A model generated the notes under the pieces. That model did not search any database. It was not told where the DNA came from and saw only the letters and a program-made list of their open reading frames with translations. Both the position numbers and the translations under genes were made by a program. Shown piece by piece: positions 7,957-15,174 of a stretch of 38,339 nt of DNA. The stretch is from the NCBI RefSeq assembly GCF_001552555.1, contig NZ_BCRK01000041.1:1-38339 (forward strand). Reading direction: 5' to 3'. The DNA is from Nocardiopsis trehalosi NBRC 14201. Lineage in GTDB: Bacteria; Actinomycetota; Actinomycetes; Streptosporangiales; Streptosporangiaceae. Every line of letters begins with the position of its first letter. The stretch's first letter is position 1.

Positions 7957-7975
7957 GGCCGCCCGGCCGGCGGCC
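7957..7975 (-). terminator. Short GC hairpin after the GAP-family gene
   Basis: GGCCGCC (7957-7963) pairs with GGCGGCC (7969-7975) around a 5-nt loop, 11 nt beyond the stop at 7986. There is no T-run, so this is a weak call. Confidence 0.3.
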
Positions 7976-7985
7976 CGGCCGCCGG

Positions 7986-8669
7986 TCAGAGCACGCCGCG
8001 CAGGCCCCGGGCCAGGAACACGCCGCCGAACACGAACAGCACGGTCGTGGTCACCACGTCGTTGTGCTCGACCAGCCACCCCCGCACCCGGTCGAGCCCG
8101 CCTCCGCCGCACTCCCCCGCCGCCAGGGCCGCGACCAGCGGGGCCGCCACGGTCGCCGTCCCGAGGAGCGCGAACACCAGCGCCGACACCAGGGCGCCGC
8201 CCGCGCCCAGTCCGAACGCGCCCACGGCCGCGCCCGCCCCCACGAGCATCGCGAGGTTCTTGGGGTTGAGCGCCGCCAGCGCCGCCGCCAGCCCCGCCGC
8301 GCGGGCGGGGTCGTACCCGCCGATGTCGGACAGCCAGGCCGGCGGGGCGTCCGCCGTGGCGGCGCCGCGCCGCAGGTGCCGGTGCGCCGCCTGCCCGGCG
8401 AGTGCGACCATCACCACCCCGATGACCAGGTGCAGCAGGCCCACCCACCCCGGCAGCACACCGGCGCGGTCGGGGTCGGCGCCCAGCGACGTGATGAGGG
8501 CGACCACGAACGCGACCGCCGCCGCGGTCCCGAACCACGCCCCGGTGAACGCGGCCGCGGCGGCCGTCCCCCCGGACGACCGGAGCAGCAGGACGACCGC
8601 CGCGACGGGCAGCGGGGCGAGGACGAGCCCGAAGGCGAACGGAAGGAGTTCGGCGAAGGCGTTCGGCAC
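7986..8669 (-). CDS. GAP-family (Sap/SfLAP-like) integral membrane protein
   Basis: This is a 227-residue protein with about six hydrophobic spans. The first block (PFAFGLVLAPLPVAAVVLLL), the central hydrophilic loop with PPAWLSDIGGYDPARAAGL, and the block ALAALNPKNLAMLVGAGAAV match the GAP family. That family includes the mycobacterial sulfolipid-addressing protein Sap and glycopeptidolipid-addressing Gap. Those proteins take part in moving glycolipids across the cell envelope. LysE-type exporters share the fold. It starts 9 bp beyond the stop of the DUF397 gene, so it may be the third gene of that unit. What it transports here is unknown. Confidence 0.83.
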   Translation of the reverse strand: MPNAFAELLPFAFGLVLAPLPVAAVVLLLRSSGGTAAAAAFTGAWFGTAAAVAFVVALITSLGADPDRAGVLPGWVGLLHLVIGVVMVALAGQAAHRHLRRGAATADAPPAWLSDIGGYDPARAAGLAAALAALNPKNLAMLVGAGAAVGAFGLGAGGALVSALVFALLGTATVAAPLVAALAAGECGGGGLDRVRGWLVEHNDVVTTTVLFVFGGVFLARGLRGVL

Positions 8670-8678
8670 GGCGACTCC

Positions 8679-9149
8679 TCAACTGGACGGCCGGTCGGGG
8701 CGCGGCCCACCGGGCGCGCACACCTGTGACCCATCCTGGGCCCGCGGGCCGTCCGGCGGTGCGCGGCCGCCGGCGGTCTTGACGGGTTTCCGGCCGGACC
8801 TTTGCGCCGACGTTGCGGCGCCCGCCGACCGGGCGCGCCCCGGACCGGTCGTGCCGCGCGCGGCGGCGCGGTGGGCGGCGGGGCGCCGCGCGGGGACGCG
8901 GACCGCGGGGGCGCGCCGCAGCACCAGGGCGACGAGGAAGGCCCGCCACTCCGCGGCGGGGAACGCGAGGCGGGTCAGATCGGGGTGGGTGGAGTCGCGG
9001 ACGAGCGCTCTGGGCCCGGTATCGGGCGGTTCCTCGGGGCCGTCCGCCCCCGTCTCGCCGGGGTTCCGGGGCCCGATGTGGGCCACCTCCACGCAGTTCA
9101 CTCCCTGACCGCTGTGGCTGCTCTTCCGGAACTCCGGCTCGGATCTCAT
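8679..9149 (-). CDS. DUF397 domain protein with an unusually long C-terminal tail
   Basis: Residues 1-75 are a DUF397 domain, recognisable from FRKSSHSGQGVNCVEVA, ALVRDSTHPD and FPAAEWRAFL. Such domains are usually whole proteins of 60-90 residues. Here the frame continues for about 80 more residues of Arg/Ala/Pro/Gly-rich sequence to a stop at 8679, only 9 bp before the next gene. That tail looks like read-through of a lost stop or a disordered extension. The ATG at 9149-9147 overlaps the stop of the DUF5753 regulator (ATGA), so the two are translationally coupled. DUF397 proteins are partners of such regulators, as in the WhiJ/AbaA-like pairs that act in actinomycete development, and behave like small effector or toxin-like partners. 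Confidence 0.8.
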   Translation of the reverse strand: MRSEPEFRKSSHSGQGVNCVEVAHIGPRNPGETGADGPEEPPDTGPRALVRDSTHPDLTRLAFPAAEWRAFLVALVLRRAPAVRVPARRPAAHRAAARGTTGPGRARSAGAATSAQRSGRKPVKTAGGRAPPDGPRAQDGSQVCAPGGPRPDRPSS

Positions 9150-10117
9150 CTCGCGGCCTTCACCGCCCCCAGGGCGTCGGCGATCACGTCGAGCGACCGG
9201 GCCGTCCCGTACGCCACTTCACGGATGTCGGCGAACGTGGCGACGTAGGTGCCCACGTCGCACGGCAGCTCCAGGTAGAGGGCGTCGTTGAGGGTCTCGA
9301 CGCACACGATCGTGGGATCGAGCGGGTTGGGGAACTCCAGGATCATGAACGGCGCCGTCAGCGCCGCGTGCGCGCCCACCTCGTAGGGCAGCACCTGCAC
9401 GTCCACGTTGGGGGTCTGCGCCATGTGCAGCAGGTGGCGCAGCTGGCCGGCCATGACCTCGGGGCCGCCGATCCCCCGGTGCAGCACGGCCTCGTCGACG
9501 ACCGCGTGCAGGTGCACGGGGTCGAACCGGGTGAGGATGGCGCGCCGCGCCATCCGCGCCTCGACCCGGCGGCGCACGGCCTCGGGGTCGGGGCGCATGC
9601 CGCCGAGGAAGATGGCCTCGGCGTAGGCGGGGGTCTGCAGCAGTCCGGGGACCACCTGCGACTCGAAGGCGCGCAGCGCGCACGCCTCGGCCTCGAAGTC
9701 GGGCAGCGCCTCGTTGCCGAACACGTCCTTGTAGCGGGCCCACCACCCGCGCTCGCGGGCGTCGAGGGCGAGCCCCTGCAGGGTCTCGCGTTCGACGGGG
9801 TCGGTGATGCCGTACAGGTCCATGAGCCCGTCGAGGTCGGCGGGCTTGATGCGTTTGGACTCGGTGGTCTCCATCTTGGAGACCTTGCCGACGCTCCATC
9901 TCATGGCCGCGGCGACCTGCGAGGTGGTGTACCCGCACCCGGTGCGGGCCCGGCGGAGGTGTGCTGCGAGGCGGCGCAGGCGCAGCGACGGGCTGCGCGC
10001 GGCCGACAGGAGGGCGCTCTGGTGGACTGACACGTGCTCTCTCGCGATGGCGACGGGTTCCGGCCCCGTGGAGGTGTCGCCGACGGCCGGGGTGATCACC
10101 GGGGCCATGGAGAGCAC
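9146..10117 (-). CDS. Helix-turn-helix regulator with DUF5753 domain (Scr1/WhiJ-like)
   Basis: This protein has about 323 residues. A helix-turn-helix domain at about 46-105 (LRRLAAHLRRARTGCGYTTS, then VGKVSKMETTESKRI) binds DNA. The rest is the DUF5753 ligand/partner domain with PGLLQTPAYAEAI, LHAVVDEAVLHRGIGG and PFMILEFP. These proteins are paired with DUF397 partners and resemble antitoxin-like or developmental regulators of actinomycetes. Starts at GTG 10117, ATG 10108 and GTG 10033 are possible. None has a strong ribosome-binding site. I keep 10117 because a promoter-like -10 element ends 4 bp before it, as in a leaderless transcript. Confidence 0.87.
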   Translation of the reverse strand: MLSMAPVITPAVGDTSTGPEPVAIAREHVSVHQSALLSAARSPSLRLRRLAAHLRRARTGCGYTTSQVAAAMRWSVGKVSKMETTESKRIKPADLDGLMDLYGITDPVERETLQGLALDARERGWWARYKDVFGNEALPDFEAEACALRAFESQVVPGLLQTPAYAEAIFLGGMRPDPEAVRRRVEARMARRAILTRFDPVHLHAVVDEAVLHRGIGGPEVMAGQLRHLLHMAQTPNVDVQVLPYEVGAHAALTAPFMILEFPNPLDPTIVCVETLNDALYLELPCDVGTYVATFADIREVAYGTARSLDVIADALGAVKAAR

Positions 10118-10121
10118 GGTA

Positions 10122-10150
10122 CTTATGCGAACGCCGCTCTGTCCTCTGAA
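10122..10150 (-). promoter_or_regulatory. Candidate leaderless promoter of the DUF5753 regulator
   Basis: On the minus strand TTCAGA (10150-10145) and CATAAG (10127-10122) are spaced by exactly 17 bp. Each matches four of six sigma-70 consensus bases. The -10 element ends 4 bp before the GTG at 10117, so a transcript starting 5-7 bp downstream would begin at the start codon. Confidence 0.4.
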
Positions 10151-10183
10151 CAGCGATTTTCGTCCGCTACCGGACCGGGGTAC

Positions 10184-10202
10184 CCGGCGCCGGCCGCGCC
10201 GG
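10184..10202 (-). terminator. Short hairpin after the beta-propeller gene
   Basis: CCGGCGC (10184-10190) pairs with GCGCCGG (10196-10202) around a 5-nt loop, 5 nt beyond the minus-strand stop at 10208. No T-run is present. Confidence 0.35.
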
Positions 10203-10207
10203 AGGGG

Positions 10208-11230
10208 TCAGGCCCCGGCCGCCGCCCCGTCGCCGGGGAGCGCCACGCGGGCGACCGCGCCGCCCGTGAGCGTGCCGAGGACGAGGCCGTCCCCGGTCTC
10301 GCGGACGCCGGTGGCCATCCGGAAGCCGGGGACGCGGCGCTGCAGGTCGGCGACGGTGCGGCCGAGGGGGTCGACCGCCATCACCCAGGCCGTGGGCGGG
10401 GGCGTGGGGTGCAGGGCCGGGGGCAGCGCCCACAGCGCGCGGCGGAGCCCGGGCGCCCGGGGCAGCGCCCAGTCGAGCGCGGCGTTGCGGGGCGACGGCA
10501 GGGCGATCCACACCCGGCCGTCGCGGCCGGTGCTGAGGTTGTCGGGCATGCCCGGCAGGTTGTCGACGAGCACGTCGTCGCGGCCGGCGCGGGGACCGGT
10601 CAGCCAGACGCGGCGCAGCCGGTAGGCGCTGGTCTCGGCGACCGCGACGAACGTCCCGTCGGCGGCGAGCGCCACCCCGTTGGCGAAGCACAGGCCGTCC
10701 AGCAGCACGTCGACGGCGCCGTCGGGGGTGCGCCGCAGGAGCCGGCCGGAGGCGCGGTGCTCCAGCACGTCGGCCATCCAGTACCGCAGCGGGAACCGGT
10801 GGCTGGAGTCGCTGAAGTACACGGTGCCGTCGGGGGCGACCGCCGCGTTGTTGCACAGGGCGAGCCGGTCGCCGTCGGCGGGGACGAGGACCTCCAGTCC
10901 GGTGCCGTCGGGGTCGACGCGCAGCAGCCCGCGTTCGGCGTCGCACACGACGATGCGGCCGTCGGCGGCGACCTCGATGCCGAGCGGGCGGCCCCCGGTG
11001 TCGACGACGAGGTCCGGGCGCGGCGCGCCGGGGCGCAGCCGGAGCACCAGGCCGCCCTCGACGCCGGTGAGCACCGATCCGTCGGCCTCGACGGCGACGT
11101 CCTCGGGGCCGACCGCGTCGACGGGCAGCAGGCGCGGGCGGGGCATCGGCGGAGTGCTGGCCCGGCGCCGGGCGCGCGGCGGCGCGGGCGGCGGGTTCCA
11201 GGTGGCGGGGTCGATGGGCGGTCGCGGCAT
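10208..11230 (-). CDS. SMP-30/strictosidine-synthase-like beta-propeller protein
   Basis: This is a 340-residue protein starting at ATG 11230-11228 (MPRPPIDPATW). Repeated blade motifs of the type 'PDGtvy..D', 'rLLRRTPDGAVDVLLDGL', 'FANGVALAADG', 'VDNLPGMPDNLS' and 'DGRVWIAL' mark a six-bladed propeller of the strictosidine synthase-like/SMP-30/lactonase superfamily. The DGLCFANGVAL and PGMPDNLSTG blocks are closest to the Str_synth branch. Bacterial members are probably metal-dependent hydrolases of lactones or esters. No secretion signal is seen, so it is likely cytoplasmic. The Pro/Arg-rich first 30 residues may be disordered. The natural substrate is unknown. It is divergent from the small Cys-rich membrane protein at 11403. 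Confidence 0.82.
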   Translation of the reverse strand: MPRPPIDPATWNPPPAPPRARRRASTPPMPRPRLLPVDAVGPEDVAVEADGSVLTGVEGGLVLRLRPGAPRPDLVVDTGGRPLGIEVAADGRIVVCDAERGLLRVDPDGTGLEVLVPADGDRLALCNNAAVAPDGTVYFSDSSHRFPLRYWMADVLEHRASGRLLRRTPDGAVDVLLDGLCFANGVALAADGTFVAVAETSAYRLRRVWLTGPRAGRDDVLVDNLPGMPDNLSTGRDGRVWIALPSPRNAALDWALPRAPGLRRALWALPPALHPTPPPTAWVMAVDPLGRTVADLQRRVPGFRMATGVRETGDGLVLGTLTGGAVARVALPGDGAAAGA

Positions 11231-11402
11231 GCGGGGCTCCCGAGGGGGTGGGGCCGACGGGCCGGACCGGCAGCATAACCCGCCGCCCTCGGCCGGCGCC
11301 CCCGGCGCGCGGGGAATTCGCGGGAATCGCGGTCCCGCACCGCACGGAGGGCCGGAGTTGGGCCACAATGAGAACGATCGGCATGGGAGGACGGTGCGGA
11401 AC

Positions 11403-11744
11403 ATGGACCCGGTGAGTCTGGTGCTCGGAGCGGCCATCGCGCTGGGCGGGGTGCTGATCGGGCGGGCGATGCCGCGGCGCGCCGACCGCGCGGCCGCCCG
11501 GCGCGACCGCCAGCAGCCGTCGATCCCCGCCGCACCGCGCACGCCGCAGCCCATCTGCGGGTGCGGCCACCACCTGGTCTTCCACGACAAGGACTCCAAG
11601 ATGTGCCAGGCCCAGGTCGTCATCCCGGGCCGCTGGACCGGTCAGAGCGGCGGCACCTACCGCCAGTGCATGTGCCAGGGCTACCGCGGCCCGGTCCCGC
11701 TGGACGAGTACTACGCCCCTGACCTGCTCAACGGCGAGTCCTGA
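11403..11744 (+). CDS. Small membrane-anchored Cys/His-rich protein, unknown function
   Basis: This is a 113-residue protein starting at ATG 11403-11405 behind GGGAGG. Residues 4-20 are a single hydrophobic anchor (VSLVLGAAIALGGVLIG). A basic, Arg-rich linker follows, then a compact domain with C52, C54, H56, H57, H61, C68, C89 and C91. The pattern is C-x-C-G-H-H, a later Cys, and C-x-C. This pattern suggests a bound metal ion, most likely zinc. Similar short 'CxCGHxLxFHD...C...CxC' proteins recur in actinomycetes as hypotheticals, but I know of no assigned function. The anchor implies that the metal-binding domain sits at the inner face of the membrane. Confidence 0.78.
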   Translation: MDPVSLVLGAAIALGGVLIGRAMPRRADRAAARRDRQQPSIPAAPRTPQPICGCGHHLVFHDKDSKMCQAQVVIPGRWTGQSGGTYRQCMCQGYRGPVPLDEYYAPDLLNGES

Positions 11745-11851
11745 CCCTCCGCCGGTCCACGGACGTCCGCCGGTGTCCGGGGCCGTCCGTCGGAGATGGG
11801 CACCCCGGTGGGCACGCGGCGCGGGGGTCCGGGGCGGCGTAGGGTGCCGGG

Positions 11852-12211
11852 ATGCACGCCACGTTGACCGAGCACGCCCGCTGCCTGTTCGGGGACGAGT
11901 ACCGGGCCGCGCCGGAGTGCGCGGCGGAGCACCGCGAGCACTACTTCGTCGAGGAGCTGACCTTCGCCGACGCGGACGCGATCCTGGCGATGCTGCGCGA
12001 GCTGTGCCCCAACGAGGTCGACGGCCGGCTCCCGGTCTGGGTCCGGAACCTGGCGTACCGGCTGGCCGTCCTCCAGCGGCCGGACGACCCGGCGCTGCTC
12101 CGGGCGGCGGCCGGGAACCTGTGGCTGCACGGCCCGGACTGGGACGCCGAGGCGGCGGACCTGGAGCGGCGGGCCGCCGCGCTGGAGGCGGGCGTTCCAA
12201 CGGCGGACTGA
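11852..12211 (+). CDS. Hypothetical protein, mostly helical
   Basis: This is a 119-residue protein starting at ATG 11852-11854, with only GGGTGCCGGG upstream as a possible ribosome-binding site. The composition is that of a soluble, largely helical protein with Trp, Tyr, His and acidic residues spread evenly ([38 protein letters not shown]). This looks coding rather than like a GC-skewed shadow. No family is recognised. The C-terminal half resembles one TPR-like helical pair, but one repeat is not enough for a call. It is on the same strand as its neighbours, with gaps of about 100 bp on each side. Confidence 0.6.
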   Translation: MHATLTEHARCLFGDEYRAAPECAAEHREHYFVEELTFADADAILAMLRELCPNEVDGRLPVWVRNLAYRLAVLQRPDDPALLRAAAGNLWLHGPDWDAEAADLERRAAALEAGVPTAD

Positions 12212-12305
12212 GGTCGGCGCACGTCCGGCGGCGGCGCCGTGGCGGGCGGGTTGGAGTGGGGCGTCGGCACCGGCGGAACCGGCCTGGGCGTGGCAGGGTG
12301 GGTGG

Positions 12306-12911
12306 ATGACCGACACGCCCTCCGGGCCGGTGCCCGGTCCCGTCTGGGTCGTCGCGGGCGCCCCCGGCGCGGGGAAGTCGACCGTCGCCGCGCTGCTGGC
12401 GGCGCGGCTGCGCCCGGTGCCCGCCCTGCTCGACAAGGACACGCTGTACAGCGGGTTCGTCGCCGAGGTGCTGACCGCGTACGGCCGCCCCTACGGCGAG
12501 CGCGAGGGCCCTTGGTACGACGTCCGCGTGAAGGCGCACGAGTACGCCGGGCTGACCGCCGCCGCCCGGCGGGTGCGCGCCAACGGGTGCCCCGTTCTGC
12601 TCGACGCCCCGTTCACCGGCCAGATCCGCGACAGCGACACGTGGGCGGCGTGGACGTCGGCCCTCGGCGGCGACCCGGTGCGCCTGGTGTGGGTGCGCAC
12701 CGACCCGGCGACGCTGCGGTCGCGCCTGGCGGCGCGCGGCCGGGAGCGCGACGCCGGGAAGCTCGCCGGCTTCGACGCGTTCGCGGCCCGGGTGCGTCCG
12801 GACGAGCCGCCCGCCGCGCCGCACACCGCGATCGACAACCGGGCGGGCGCTCCCCCGCTGTCGTCGCAGGTGGCGGCGGTGATCGCGGCGGCGTCCGGAC
12901 GTGAGCTCTGA
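12306..12911 (+). CDS. P-loop NTPase / kinase-like protein
   Basis: This is a 201-residue protein with a Walker A motif at residues 18-26 (GAPGAGKST) after a short leader and a beta-strand (VWVVA). The order of elements is strand, P-loop, [20 protein letters not shown] (Walker B-like strand with Asp), [19 protein letters not shown] (lid with arginines) and a final helix. This is the layout of the small-molecule kinase / AAA_33 group, including gluconate kinase-like and zeta-toxin-like proteins. The DKDT motif in place of the adenylate-kinase type suggests phosphorylation of a small molecule or antibiotic. The substrate is not evident, and nothing nearby identifies it. Confidence 0.78.
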   Translation: MTDTPSGPVPGPVWVVAGAPGAGKSTVAALLAARLRPVPALLDKDTLYSGFVAEVLTAYGRPYGEREGPWYDVRVKAHEYAGLTAAARRVRANGCPVLLDAPFTGQIRDSDTWAAWTSALGGDPVRLVWVRTDPATLRSRLAARGRERDAGKLAGFDAFAARVRPDEPPAAPHTAIDNRAGAPPLSSQVAAVIAAASGREL

Positions 12912-12934
12912 CGTCGGAGGGGTAGGGGGGCGGC

Positions 12935-13054
12935 ATGGGATTCGGATGGTTGGAAATTCTCGTCATCGCCCTGCTGGCGATCGGCATCCCCAGCATCTTC
13001 GTCACCGTCGCGGTGCTCATGCGGCGCAACTACAAGCGGAGCTTCCGCCGCTAG
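12935..13054 (+). CDS. 39-residue single-span membrane protein
   Basis: This short gene starts at ATG 12935-12937, with a purine-rich GGAGGGGTAGGGGGG just upstream, and ends at TAG 13054. The product is MGFGWLEILVIALLAIGIPS plus a second half ending MRRNYKRSFRR. Residues 5-29 are a continuous hydrophobic helix, and the last ten are strongly basic, so the C-terminus should stay in the cytoplasm (positive-inside). It begins 23 bp after the P-loop gene on the same strand and may be co-transcribed. No family is recognised. The good ribosome-binding site and coherent topology make it likely real despite its size. Confidence 0.62.
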   Translation: MGFGWLEILVIALLAIGIPSIFVTVAVLMRRNYKRSFRR

Positions 13055-13119
13055 GGCCGACCGCCCACCCGCCGCGGGCCGCCGGGGGGCCGACCGCCCA
13101 CCCGCCGCGGGCCGCCGGG
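13054..13119. repeat. Two tandem copies of a 33-bp unit
   Basis: Positions 13054-13086 and 13087-13119 are identical over 33 bp (unit begins GGGCCGACCGCCC). The pair fills the gap between the convergent genes ending at 13054 and 13150. The unit is GC-rich and could fold, so it may act as a terminator region that has been duplicated. No further copies are seen next to it. Confidence 0.85.
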
Positions 13120-13149
13120 GGGGGCCGGTCGCGCGCGCGGGCGGGCGGC

Positions 13150-13752
13150 TCAGGGGGCGGTGGGGACGGTGACCCGCTGGAGGAGGCCCCAGGTGAAGTC
13201 CGCGACGGCCGGCACGGGGCGGCCGCCGTCCCCGGCGAGCGCCGTGAAGGCGAGGCGCCACCGCGACGGCGCGTCCCCTTCGAGCGGGCGCGCGTCCGGG
13301 AACGCGCGGACGACGTCGTCCACGACGCAGGACCACGGTGCCAGGTCGGCCAGGGTGCGCAGCGGGGGCGGGGCGCCCCCGTCGTCCCGGACCAGCCACT
13401 CCTGGACGACCCCGCCGCCCGCCACCGTGACCACCTCGAACACCAACTCCGGCCAGAGCGGCAGCGGCCAGTGGTGGGCCCGGCAGACGAGGTCGCCCAC
13501 GGCGACGTCGCGCACCCGCGCGGGCGGCCCGAGGGGCAGCGCGTAGCGGCGCACCCCCCGGGGCGCCCGCGCGGCGCGGGTGAACGCCTGCCAGCGCCGG
13601 TTGGCCTCGCGCATCTCGGTGCGCGAGGCGTCCAGGACGCGCCGCGCGTCGTCGACCAGGTCGGGGCGGGTGTCGGCCATCCGGCGGAGCAGGACGAGTT
13701 GGAACCCGCGCACGCCCATGTCCCGCACCGAATGGCCCCCCGCGTCCGTCAC
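13150..13752 (-). CDS. Hypothetical protein coupled to the baeRF gene
   Basis: This is a 200-residue protein. I place the start at GTG 13752-13750 because it overlaps the upstream stop (GTGA). A much longer upstream frame exists but is the shadow of the baeRF gene. The protein is soluble and looks like alpha/beta: an N-terminal helix with ARRVLDASRTEMREANRRWQ, then strands (RRYALPLGP, VRDVAVGDLVCRAHHWPLP, LVFEVVTVAGGGVVQEWLVR) and a C-terminal FTWGLLQRVTV. I do not recognise a family. Translational coupling implies that it works with, or in equal amount to, the release-factor-like protein. Confidence 0.66.
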   Translation of the reverse strand: MTDAGGHSVRDMGVRGFQLVLLRRMADTRPDLVDDARRVLDASRTEMREANRRWQAFTRAARAPRGVRRYALPLGPPARVRDVAVGDLVCRAHHWPLPLWPELVFEVVTVAGGGVVQEWLVRDDGGAPPPLRTLADLAPWSCVVDDVVRAFPDARPLEGDAPSRWRLAFTALAGDGGRPVPAVADFTWGLLQRVTVPTAP

Positions 13753-14945
13753 CAGCGCAGCCGCGCCACCACCCCGTCGCCTTCGGCGAGCGCGTCGGAG
13801 GAGTCCGGCGGGAGCACCGTGGCGTCGGCCCCGCTGGTCAGGGCGATGGCGATCATGCGTTCGCCGAGGTCGGCCTCCGGCACCATGGCCGCCGCCGGCA
13901 CCCCCGGCGCCGTCTCCCCTTGAGCGTAGTACGCGCCGTCGGGGGCCCGGCCGCCGCGCAGGTCGGCGGCGCCGTCCAGGAACAGGTGGTCGACGCGCCC
14001 CTCGCGCAGCGCCCCGAGGGTGTCGCTCACCCCGACCGCGCCCGCGCCGCCGGACAGCGCGGCGTCGCGCGCCTCCCGTGCCGCCTCGGCGCACCGCCGG
14101 ACGCGGGCGGCCCGCAGCTCCGGGCCGGCCAGTGCGGCGATGTCGGACAGCGACATGCGCTCCACGACCCGGTCCAGCAGGACGATCTCGCGGTTGGCGG
14201 AGCCGGTGTCCAGCCCTTGGCGGACGACGTCGAGCAGCTGCGGCCCGCCGGTGATGACGACGGCGCTCCACCCGTGCTCGTCGGCCGTCGCGCGCAGGCG
14301 GGGCCGGGCCGAGGAGAGGAAGCGCAGCAGGTGCTCCTCGACGCGGCGCTCGAACCGGTCGTCCTCGCCGGAGGCCCGGGCCAGGGTGCCGCCCTGCCCG
14401 GTGGCGGCGCGGCGGGTGGGGCGCCAGTCGTCGTTGTCGAGTTCGAAGGGCAGCCGGTCGAGTTCCCGGGCCTGCCCGAACCGCAGGTCGATGACGCGCA
14501 CCCCGTCGCGCGACACGGCGAGGACCCCGGCGGGGCCGTCGGTGGTCAGGGCCGCCGCGAGCGGCCGCAGGTAGGGGCGGTCCTCCAACCGCGCGCAGTC
14601 CTCCAGCGGCATCTGCACCGCCAGGGTGCGGACGTCCTCGCCGCCCACGCGGGCGAACAGCGCCCGACCCATGCCGGACCGGGAGGTGTCGAGGACCGCG
14701 TCGAGTTCGGGGGCCAGGGTGTCGAGCCGGTCGAGTACTGCGGCGGTGCGCGCACGGTCGCCGTCGGCGGTGGCCGACTCGCGCAGCGCCGCGATGGCGT
14801 TGCCCACGTGGAGTCGCCACGCCGGGGAGGCGGAGGTGTCGCGCGGGTCGGCGGTGGCGTAGACGGAGACCACGCCCATGTCGTCGTTCATCTGGGCCAG
14901 GTCCCGCAGCGCCGTCTGGTCAAGGATCACGTTCGTCCCGCCCAT
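13749..14945 (-). CDS. Bacterial archaeo-eukaryotic release factor (baeRF/VLRF1-type) homologue
   Basis: This is a 398-residue protein starting at ATG 14945-14943. The N-terminal region (LAQMNDDMGVVSVYATADPR, LHVGNAIAALR) and central beta-rich segment (GVLAVSRDGVRVIDLRFGQA) match the bacterial aeRF1-like family. A glycine-rich loop TGQGG at 182-186 is followed by the basic helix DRFERRVEEHLLRFL. This is where true aeRF1/Vms1 proteins have the GGQ peptidyl-tRNA hydrolysis loop and its following helix. The C-terminal VDHLFLDGAADLRG and DGAYYAQGE blocks form the eL30-like third domain. Relatives act in ribosome rescue or hibernation. Whether this one hydrolyses peptidyl-tRNA is unknown. It is coupled to the 200-aa partner downstream. 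Confidence 0.78.
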   Translation of the reverse strand: MGGTNVILDQTALRDLAQMNDDMGVVSVYATADPRDTSASPAWRLHVGNAIAALRESATADGDRARTAAVLDRLDTLAPELDAVLDTSRSGMGRALFARVGGEDVRTLAVQMPLEDCARLEDRPYLRPLAAALTTDGPAGVLAVSRDGVRVIDLRFGQARELDRLPFELDNDDWRPTRRAATGQGGTLARASGEDDRFERRVEEHLLRFLSSARPRLRATADEHGWSAVVITGGPQLLDVVRQGLDTGSANREIVLLDRVVERMSLSDIAALAGPELRAARVRRCAEAAREARDAALSGGAGAVGVSDTLGALREGRVDHLFLDGAADLRGGRAPDGAYYAQGETAPGVPAAAMVPEADLGERMIAIALTSGADATVLPPDSSDALAEGDGVVARLRW

Positions 14946-15130
14946 CGTCGGTTGCCCGTTCGGGGGACCGGAACCGGCCCCCCGACCCTCCCTAACAGGA
15001 CACCAGGGGAGGGATCAATGGGTGGTCGGCGTCGTCCCAGGTCCGCGCCAAGAACCCGGATGCAATCACAAAACGTAGATCACTCACATCTCGGACACCC
15101 TGCCCTTACTGGTCATCCGACCAGGTAGCG

Positions 15131-15148
15131 GGTGAAACCGGTTTCACC
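15131..15148. promoter_or_regulatory. Perfect 18-bp palindrome (candidate operator)
   Basis: GGTGAAACCGGTTTCACC is a perfect dyad. It ends 26 bp before the ATG of the DUF1206 gene and just upstream of its GGGGGAAG ribosome-binding site. An AT-rich core in an otherwise GC-rich divergent intergenic region is typical of a repressor site, for example TetR- or LacI-class. The cognate protein is not identifiable. Confidence 0.5.
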
Positions 15149-15174
15149 GGGGTGGTCGGGGGAAGCCCATCGCC

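Noticed and set aside
13054-13119. CRISPR-like repeat
   Set aside because: Two copies abut with no spacer, so it is a simple tandem duplication. No cas gene or other array is seen.
13150-14820. A 556-codon version of the 200-aa hypothetical protein
   Set aside because: The extension overlaps the baeRF gene in another frame and is low-complexity. The GTGA overlap gives a clean start at 13752.
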